Source: Filobasidium wieringae (taxonomy: Eukaryota > Basidiomycota > Tremellomycetes > Filobasidiales > Filobasidiaceae). Taken from it: a stretch of DNA of 64,000 bases. The stretch covers positions 1,058,287-1,122,286 of the forward strand of contig BCIV01000002.1 of assembly GCA_001600055.1 (NCBI GenBank). The letters run 5' to 3'. This document shows, piece after piece, positions 57,127 to 64,000 of the stretch. Each line of letters begins with the position of its first letter. The stretch's first letter is position 1. The position numbers and the translations under genes were made by a program. The notes beneath the pieces are model-generated. The model was given only the letters and a program-made list of their open reading frames with translations, made no database searches and was not told where the DNA came from.

Positions 57127-60100
57127 TTAGGTAGATTTCAGCGATACTTCGGACAAGACCCTGTTGTGGCGGAGCATCAGTAATCGATACCTGATCTACA
57201 CCTGTAGAGTAAACTCACTTGAAAGCCTCCTTGTAGGCATCCAACAGAGTCTTAATCCTCGTCCTCTCCGTCACCAAAGCCTCGTCCTCGTAAAGCAATT
57301 CGCCGAATAAGTCCGGTTTATAAAGATTAGTGACCAAGCGTTGTTGCACCACGTCCCTGGAAAAGTTGACGAGCAGGTGCATGATGGCTTTAGGAACCAG
57401 GTCTTGAATCATTCGACGGATGATGTTAAAGTAGGAAGCGATGAGCGATCGGATCAACGTAGTTTCCATCTCTTCCCGTGGAGTCAAGTTGTGTCCCGAA
57501 TCAGGCGTGCTCTAAGAGACATTTATCCAATGTCTTTGGTAAACATCTCCACAAACCCTTCTGACGCAGAGACTTACCGCTTCCAAATGCTTCCCCAAAC
57601 TCTTCATATCATAAGCAGGTCCAGCCTCCAGTCGATCTCCAGTATGTTGAGACCGCCTGGATCCTAGATCCGGTAACAGATCCCTAACTCCACCAGCCGG
57701 ACCCTTCTGCTGGATCCCTCCATGACTAGGACCCGCTTGTCCTCCCGCTCCTCCAGGTCCAACCTCGCCAAAGAAGTAGTTCAAAAAGGTCTCCCTCGCT
57801 GCGTTGGGGGAAGTTTTGCTCTGATGGGCATGGCTCATATTCAACATGGCGGTCGTCGCTCCTGCCATTGAAGCAGAGGAGGAAGAAGACCGAGGATGTT
57901 TGAGATCCGCCTTGACGTCGTTGAAATGTTTCGGAATAGGCGCGACAGTCTGAGGTCTTCGAGGATCGTTTTGAGATTGAGAAACAGATCGCGATTTCAT
58001 ACTGCCGTTCATTGGTGGAACTTCATCATCGACATCGGATTCCTCCGATACGTCCCCAGCGTGAGACTCCGCATTCGGCTAAACGGTTCAAGGCTCAACC
58101 TCGCGATCCGCTCAAACATCATGTATAAACTCACCTGATTGATGACGGGCACGTTCTTCTGTCCGTATGTAGGAGGTAGTTCACCTCGAGCGATCGCAGC
58201 AGATCCCGCTACGAACTCCGGGTGGTTTGTATTGATGTAAGCCGCCTGGATTCCGATGAGACTGCTGACGTATTCCGAGGTAGGTCCTAATCGTTCCCTT
58301 AAAAGCTCAGACACGGCTTCTACAAGCTGAGCATGCATGTGAGGGAACCGTCCCAGCTCTTGCTGAATGAGGGGGTGGACATGAGTCAGCATGTGATGCA
58401 AATGCGTGATTGTGTTCCAGTATCTAACTTACCGCTCCGGTACAGTTGTGGCAAATTTTCATCAACTCTTCGTAAACCAGCTCGACACACCTCAAACTAG
58501 GTGCTTCCAGCAACTTGATCTGAGGTTTCACCAAAAGGTCAAACGCGACTTCAGGCACAAACAAACTTGGTCGTGGACCGGTAGAATTTCGGATGGCCGT
58601 TCGGATATCCTGCGTCGTCAAGTTCTGAGTGGGATCGATGGATTCCAAAGCTTGCCCAAATACGTCATTGAAGATATAGTAGATGCGTGCTCCTCCACAC
58701 AATTCTTTGGTAGATATTTCCAAGGAAGTACCTTCGATCGAGGAAATAAAGTCCCGAGCGAACTCGGTCATCAGTTTCAAGATCAAAGATCCCCTGTGTT
58801 GCTCTCCCAAAAACGTTGCGTCTCCAAAAGCGTTGAGCTCCTGCTGAGTCTGTCCCATCAACGTATTCAACCTGGCCTTCATATCGGGCAACTTGTCTCT
58901 GATGTGGTTCATCAAAACATGGTTCAGATTTCTCGCCAAGTATTTCGTTCCACATCGATGTGCCAAATTTCGATAAGCAGGATGCCTAGCGAAGAACTCT
59001 TCCTCCTTCCTTAAAGCGTCTTCCATCGGGAGTCCAGCATTAATGTCTTGCTGACTCCTGTTGACTACCCCAATGAACCCTAGTTTGAGGGGGTAGGTAC
59101 GTCCGGTCAAGATGTCCAGGGCGTTCGTTCCGGCATCCATCAGGTCGAGCTTGGTCAAGACCCCAATCGTCCGTAATCCACGAGGATCGACGGATCGAGC
59201 AAGCTTGAGGGAGTCGGAGTTGGCAATATCGACATTTGCAGGTGAGACTGCCAAGATAACCCTGTAACGCATTTTCGTATCAGCTATTCCGTGTTCGTGT
59301 TTTCCACCTTGGTTCAACTCGCTCACGAGTTGGGTTTAGAGATATAGTCGACAATCAGATTCTTGATCTGTCTTTCAATATCCGTAGGTTGATCTCCAAC
59401 CGGAACCTTTGTCAGACCCGGTAAATCAACCAGGGTCAGGTTCAGTACTCCCGGTCCATAGATCTTCAAGTTGATAGGCAATTTTGAGATCCCCTATGAC
59501 CAAACGACAGCGGATGATGCATTAGTTCAACATCAGGAACCATTGCAAAAGCCGCAAAGGGGGTGATAAAAACGAACCTTGTTCTGACCGGCAACCCTGA
59601 ATGTCTCCGCCTCGATCTCTCTTCTGATTTCCTCGAAGTCGGTGAACCGTCTGTTCAAATGCAAGAACTCGGCATACTCCGTGAAAGGTGGGGAAGGATT
59701 GGGAGGAGCTGCTCAGGAGACAAGAATGCACGTCAGTATCCCTTTGAGACGGAAGGTTCCAGCTATGTGCTCACCGTCTGATCCATCATAGTTCTTTGGG
59801 GTTGGGGGATTGGGGGTATGGATCAGTTGAAGAATGAGAGGTCTTCTCGTGATGATTCCGTTTCCTGTAAGGAGAGATGGATTCGACCTTAGTTCTCGCT
59901 GGTCCTCTCTGGAGGGATTGACAACAGTGAAACATACCTCGTGGAAGGAAGTCACGTCCAACAATGCTGTTGATATGGACAGATCTCTTTAGATTAGCTG
60001 ATCCGATCCAGATCTTGGAGGTAGAAACTTCGATCCCCTAGTGTACTTACGTTTCCAATACCGAGGATTTACCTGCCGACTGGGAACCGACCTATGAATG

Positions 60101-60412
60101 TCATTTGCGCATATCAATTCAGTCGATAAGCGAGAATCACATGGATGCTGAAGAAAGTCGTGGCGTACAACAACGATTTGTGGGCTGTTATTCGTCCAAG
60201 AGTATCGGATTTAGTCGAGTGATGAAGAAACGTACGGGGGAATGCTAAACTTACAGGTCTACGGCATCTCCTCCTATCGCATTAAAAGTGTCTCTGCAGC
60301 ATAGCAAAAGGTACCATCAGCTTCCCCTGCAGGCACAAGAAAGTGGAAGGCAAGGCTAGTAAGCTTACTGCAACTTGTTAACCAGAGCAATAAGGTCTCT
60401 ATCCATCGACAT
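57127..60412 (-). CDS. DNM1: Dynamin-related GTPase DNM1/DRP1 (mitochondrial and peroxisomal fission)
   Basis: ATG 60412 starts [15 protein letters not shown]. The G1 motif is in [50 protein letters not shown] (G3) and the G4 motif TKLDLMD follow. The middle domain has [24 protein letters not shown] sequence and [21 protein letters not shown] disordered B-insert (about 57650-58030) replaces a PH domain, as in Drp1. The GED contains [19 protein letters not shown] and [15 protein letters not shown]. The last intron (57161-57218) joins AYKEAFK to [10 protein letters not shown], stop 57127-57129. About 790 aa. It assembles into rings on outer membranes to cut mitochondria and peroxisomes. Confidence 0.95.
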
Positions 60413-60824
60413 CTTGAAAGTTGCTGCTTGTCGTTCCGGTTGCTTAGGTAGTTGTATTTACCGTAAAGTCGAGTTGGTTTGCAGCCTGTACACAAGATAC
60501 GCCGAGGCTTTGTTTGAGGGGTATAGACGAGAGAACAACCAGAGAGCCGACCGCTCTACGAAATCAAAGCTACGTAGTAAACCAGGTGGGAGAACGTAGG
60601 TCCTAAAGCTATCACTATCTTTGACCATACACATTCCCATAATCTCCAAGTTCCAGGGGTAGGTCGTAGGCGTGAGAAGCGAACAGAGCGTGGACTTTGA
60701 GCGAACGGCAATCGACTCTGACAGATTCTTACTTTGAAACCTGACTCAATATCGCTCACATCTACATCTTGTTTGTTGTCGTCAACAGCTACCACTCTTC
60801 ATATTCATACAGGCTTGGCCAAGT
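60413..60824. other. Divergent promoter region, DNM1 and mS38 genes
   Basis: About 410 bp shared by two genes needed for mitochondria. No TATA box or recognisable operator. Confidence 0.45.
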
Positions 60825-62088
60825 ATGAAGCTAGTCACTCCAACTCGAATATCATGGCGGTCCCAACTTCGCCGTAACACCGCCATCGCCCGCTACTCCT
60901 CTTCCTCATGTCCACCTCCTCCCGAACCACAAGCTAGTCAAGTGCAAGAGCAACGACGGATACAGGAGGAAGCAAGCCATAGAGCTGGACAAGGAGCTTC
61001 TAGTCATGGACGGATCAAGGCCAGGAGGATGTCTCACGGTCGAGCGGAGAAGAGGATCACTTCCTCTGCCGCCCGTCATATCTTGAACCAGCCGGAAACC
61101 CCTTTCTCACCTACCCTTTGCTCAGAGCAGGCGGTCACTATGCACATGCTCTTCACTCCGTCCCATATGCCTCTTACGCTGAACTTGGGTACTTCTCAAT
61201 ATACCAAACCACGAGACATCTCGGAGAAAGGACGTCACCCGCAGTTGAGAGATATGGTCGCCTACCCCTCTTCCGCTCGACCCGACTTGTTCTTCGAGAA
61301 ACCTTCCGAGGTTGAATTGATCAGACGAGAAGGCCATGTTCTTAACCAACACCTGAACGAGCTTGGAGGAGATATCCCAGGGTTCTCTACGACCTTGAGC
61401 GAGCATCACACTTGGTCTGGATTGGACGAAGCCAATTCTAATTCAAGCGGAATCACCCTTTCTCGTTCGAGCGAAAGGACGAATCACTTCATCTCCCGCT
61501 TCGCACCTAAACCAAGTCAGGAGGATCTCCAATGGAGCAACGTCTTATCCGCCATGTCAGCAGCTCAACACCGATTATCCCCAACGACCACGAATAAGAC
61601 GCAAAAGCTCGGTTTCACTGCCAACAGCCCTCACTCTGCTTTGTTGATGAGCGAACACTCGGTCCGTAGGGAAGCGGAGAACAACCGATCTTCGATCGAT
61701 TCTGCCGTAAAAGAGGTCGAGGATTTATTAGTCCAGTTGGATTTGGACGAAGCGGACTACCTCGCTGCCCTTGACAGGAGGAGCTCGAGTCCTTTCATCC
61801 GTGCATCTGGACCTGGTTTGTTTAAGATCAGGTCGAGGAGGGATAGGGATATCGTTTTCCGATCCTGGGCGTTGGAGAGGGTTAGGATGAAGATGATGGA
61901 GGAGACCGAGGACGATCATGTCTGGATGGATAGTGTGAAGAGGAAGAGGCAGAAGAAGATTTCCAAGCACAAGTCAGTCGATTTTTCGAGTTCCGGTCAT
62001 AGAATTGGCACTAATTGGTAGCATAACGTTATAGGTACAAGAAGAGGAGGAAGGCCACGAGAGCGGAGAGGAAGAGGTTGGGCAAGTA
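60825..62088 (+). CDS. COX24: Mitochondrial small ribosomal subunit protein mS38 (COX24/AURKAIP1 domain)
   Basis: Two exons, 60825-61973 and 62035-62088. The N-terminus is basic and Ser/Thr-rich (MKLVTPTRISWRSQLRRNTA), a mitochondrial presequence. The diagnostic part is the C-terminal basic helix: WMDSVKRKRQKKISKHK is spliced to YKKRRKATRAERKRLGK, the COX24_C / AURKAIP1 signature that inserts into the small-subunit rRNA decoding region. Budding-yeast Cox24 (Qri5, mS38) is needed for COX1 expression. At about 400 aa the protein is much longer than yeast Cox24; the ~340 residues before the domain show no recognised fold. One short intron precedes only the last 18 codons. Confidence 0.88.
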
Positions 62089-62344
62089 GTAGAAAGATGC
62101 AGCTGGAAGTAACGGGGCCATGGAGTAGATGCTGAAGATGTAAGAGAAGAGCAATCATCATGTTATGATATACACAACCGTTCTATTGAGAGAAAAGAAC
62201 GCTATCACTTCTGTGGTGGACGACCTTATATGGCCTTGACTCACCGAGACGGGAAGTCTTATATTATCGCTATTACAACCGATATTGAATTTACCAGGAC
62301 CCATATTAACCATGAAACACTAAACCATCAAGACTCCCTTCACA

Positions 62345-63022
62345 TCAATTCTTCTCGACATTCATATCCCTTTGGCTTTCTTCCTCCCTTTCTTCTACGA
62401 CCGTAACCCCACGAAAATCGTTGGTGGTTTTTCCGTTGACCAATGCGGCAAACGTATTCCAGCCATCATCGGTCGGGGTATGCCTTAGTCCTCTTAGAAC
62501 AGGGTTCAAACCCATTCGTTGAGCGTTGCTTTTATCCAGATTCATAGGGGAATTGACAGGGACGGTAGGCGATCCCCATTCCCCTTCCGTCATCCCGTTT
62601 GACAAGGAATTCATGTTGCCATACGAATCGATCCCATGGACATGGATCATTCGAGTAGGAGCGCTAGGGAGAACGGCAGAAGTCACGCTCCTCCCGATGG
62701 TCGGTGGCATACCCATAGGACTGCCTATCGTCTCCGAGTTCCCAGGAGTTTGGGCGAAGGTAAGGCCAGGGGGTGAGGATACGGAATGTAAGAGTGCATG
62801 ACGTGCAGGATAAGTGACGGGGGATTGTAAGAAAGGAGCCTGAGATCGCCTTTGTCCGTAAGGCATGTTGAACAGGCCGATTCGAGTAGAAGTGCGAGTG
62901 GAGACGGGTTCAGAGTTGTTGTTTTCCTTATCTCCTCGACCGCTCGAGTTGTTGTTACCGCCAGAGCTGGCGTTGCTGTTCACCCTAGGTCGGTCTGTAT
63001 TCGAATAAGCTTGGACTGGCAT
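62345..63022 (-). CDS. Orphan Ser/Asn-rich protein
   Basis: Single exon of about 225 aa from ATG 63022 (MPVQAYSNTDRPRVNSN). The open frame extends nine codons upstream only with TTG. The sequence is rich in Ser, Asn, Pro and Gly and includes GLFNMPYGQRRSQAPF, SSPPGLTFAQTPGN, MIHVHGIDSYGNMNSL, DDGWNTFAALVNGKTT and an acidic EEREEESQRD end. No family recognised and no membrane helix. A consensus TATA box about 105 bp upstream supports the gene and its strand. Possibly a phosphoregulated disordered protein; no function can be given. Confidence 0.6.
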   Translation of the reverse strand: MPVQAYSNTDRPRVNSNASSGGNNNSSGRGDKENNNSEPVSTRTSTRIGLFNMPYGQRRSQAPFLQSPVTYPARHALLHSVSSPPGLTFAQTPGNSETIGSPMGMPPTIGRSVTSAVLPSAPTRMIHVHGIDSYGNMNSLSNGMTEGEWGSPTVPVNSPMNLDKSNAQRMGLNPVLRGLRHTPTDDGWNTFAALVNGKTTNDFRGVTVVEEREEESQRDMNVEKN

Positions 63023-63126
63023 GTTTTTCGATAGAGCAGAGGCAAACAAATAACCTCAACGCATAAGGGGAAAAAATAGACTCGAATCGAGCCGCTTCCC
63101 GAGGTTCACTTTCCAGATCACAGCTC

Positions 63127-63134
63127 TATTTATA
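63127..63134 (-). promoter_or_regulatory. TATA box of the orphan gene
   Basis: Minus strand GAGTATAAATAGAG, a consensus TATA element about 105 bp upstream of the ATG at 63022. Confidence 0.6.
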
Positions 63135-64000
63135 CTCGGGAGACTGTGCTCTCTCCCCACTGCTTCTTGAAGCTTCGCCCCTTTATGCAGCTGAAACGCG
63201 CGTGTCAGGTGATCCTCCGCCTCTCGTGCTCATCTTCAGCGCGCCTGGCGCAAGGTTGTTGCAAAGGGACCTTATCATTGCGAAGATACACCGAGAATGA
63301 AAGGGACGTTCTTGTTCGTCATTCTGCCTTTGAGGCGCAGTGGTGCGGGATGCAAGGTGACCCGGGTATATCTGAGCTACTCGGCCGGGTTTGACGGGCG
63401 CGCTGTCAGGGGTTTCATGAGGATGACGAAGGGGCAGGAAGGGGTGGAGAGGAGTCACTGGAAACGGTACGAGCAAGTAAGATCTCAAGTTTGTTATCGG
63501 CCTTGATCGTAGGAACCAGATTGGAGCTGTCATTGTACCTCACGACCACCCTACATGGTGGGCGACAAGGGAATCAAGTACGTATCATCCGGGACTGCTC
63601 AAGCTTGCGCAATCAGGTCGACTCAGAACAATGCACCAACAGTATAATGGGATGCACTATAAACGTAATCGAAAAAGAGACCTTGCGTCTCTCTCCTCTC
63701 TCGGTCTTCTCCCTTGAGTCCTTGATTCCTCTCTTCGGTCCTCGATTCCTCTCTTTGGTCATCGATTCGTTCTGCTCTCCTCGGTATCCGACCAAATCTT
63801 GTTCTAGACAATCACCAGATCATTACCACCTGAACGGGAAACCGGTATAAACCGCACAATTTACAGGACCTCGATCTCCACACCTGAGGGATATGTGACG
63901 TGTTGTCACTATAAGCATCGCACGGGAGAATAAAAGGTCGATGTACACCTCGATCAACAAACTGGTCGTAGCGTCTCCAAACCCTCAACTCCGACATCTG
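63135..64000. other. Right end of window without a confident gene
   Basis: About 870 bp. A plus-strand donor (CAA/GTAAGATC near 63477) with an acceptor (AACCAG near 63519) could belong to a spliced transcript, but the flanking frames show no family. The rest is pyrimidine-rich sequence with a short tandem repeat. A minus-strand ATG at 63997 might open a gene cut by the window edge. Confidence 0.4.
63721..63767. repeat. 20-bp pyrimidine-rich tandem repeat
   Basis: Units 63721-63740 and 63741-63760 differ at two positions (cTTGATTCCTCTCTTcGGTC type), and a third partial unit runs to 63767. A related, degenerate CTCTCCTCTCTCGGTC lies just upstream at 63690-63706. Confidence 0.8.

Noticed and set aside
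63135..64000. CRISPR, prophage or insertion-sequence remnants at the right end
   Set aside because: No spaced identical repeats, no integrase or transposase frames, no target-site duplications; the sequence is ordinary fungal intergenic DNA.

Overview
The window is nuclear DNA from a basidiomycete yeast, most likely a Tremellomycete (Cryptococcus/Kwoniella/Tremella-like). The reasons are dense genes on both strands, very many short introns (mostly 45-90 nt, GTRNGT...YAG), short intergenic gaps, a Polycomb EZH2 methyltransferase, and only single-copy eukaryotic genes. I saw no prokaryotic, viral or intact transposon gene. Gene models were built by joining open segments across splice sites that kept the reading phase and rebuilt conserved motifs; the species is not identified.

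Layout. 0-5.7 kb: EZH2-like H3K27 methyltransferase and the ribosome-export GTPase LSG1 (both +). 5.7-14.5 kb, all minus: COG3 (Golgi tethering), an unrecognised UIM-bearing Lys/Ser-rich protein, and the mitochondrial processing peptidase beta subunit. 15.5-20.8 kb, all plus: protein disulfide isomerase, mitoribosomal mS45 (Bot1) and a TMEM14 membrane protein. 20.9-25.2 kb (-): a SUMO-motif-rich SNF2/RING translocase of the ULS1 type. 25.8-27.4 kb (-): a probable unrecognised seven-exon gene that no long ORF reveals. 27.9-29.9 kb (-): BCS1-type AAA ATPase. 30.2-36.7 kb (+): M13 zinc metallopeptidase and sphingosine-1-phosphate lyase. 36.9-39.6 kb (-): glutamate-cysteine ligase. 40.5-48.3 kb: an accessory-looking block with two SAM methyltransferases, a YheT-type esterase and a secreted heme-thiolate peroxygenase. 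48.8-53.4 kb: ribosomal protein eS7, an unassigned membrane protein and a DUF3605 protein. 53.7-63 kb: 14-TM-type MFS exporter, dynamin DNM1, mitoribosomal mS38 (COX24 domain), and a small Ser/Asn-rich orphan.

Functional themes. Mitochondrial biogenesis and dynamics recur (MPP-beta, mS45, TMEM14, BCS1-like, DNM1, mS38), but as independent housekeeping genes, not one operon-like system. Redox and thiol metabolism is represented by PDI, GCL and the peroxygenase. The points most worth a second look are the altered NHS motif of the EZH2 protein, the hidden multi-exon gene at 25.8-27.4 kb, the SUMO-motif repeat in the translocase, the 17-nt active-site exon of PDI, and the peroxygenase/methyltransferase/esterase neighbourhood.
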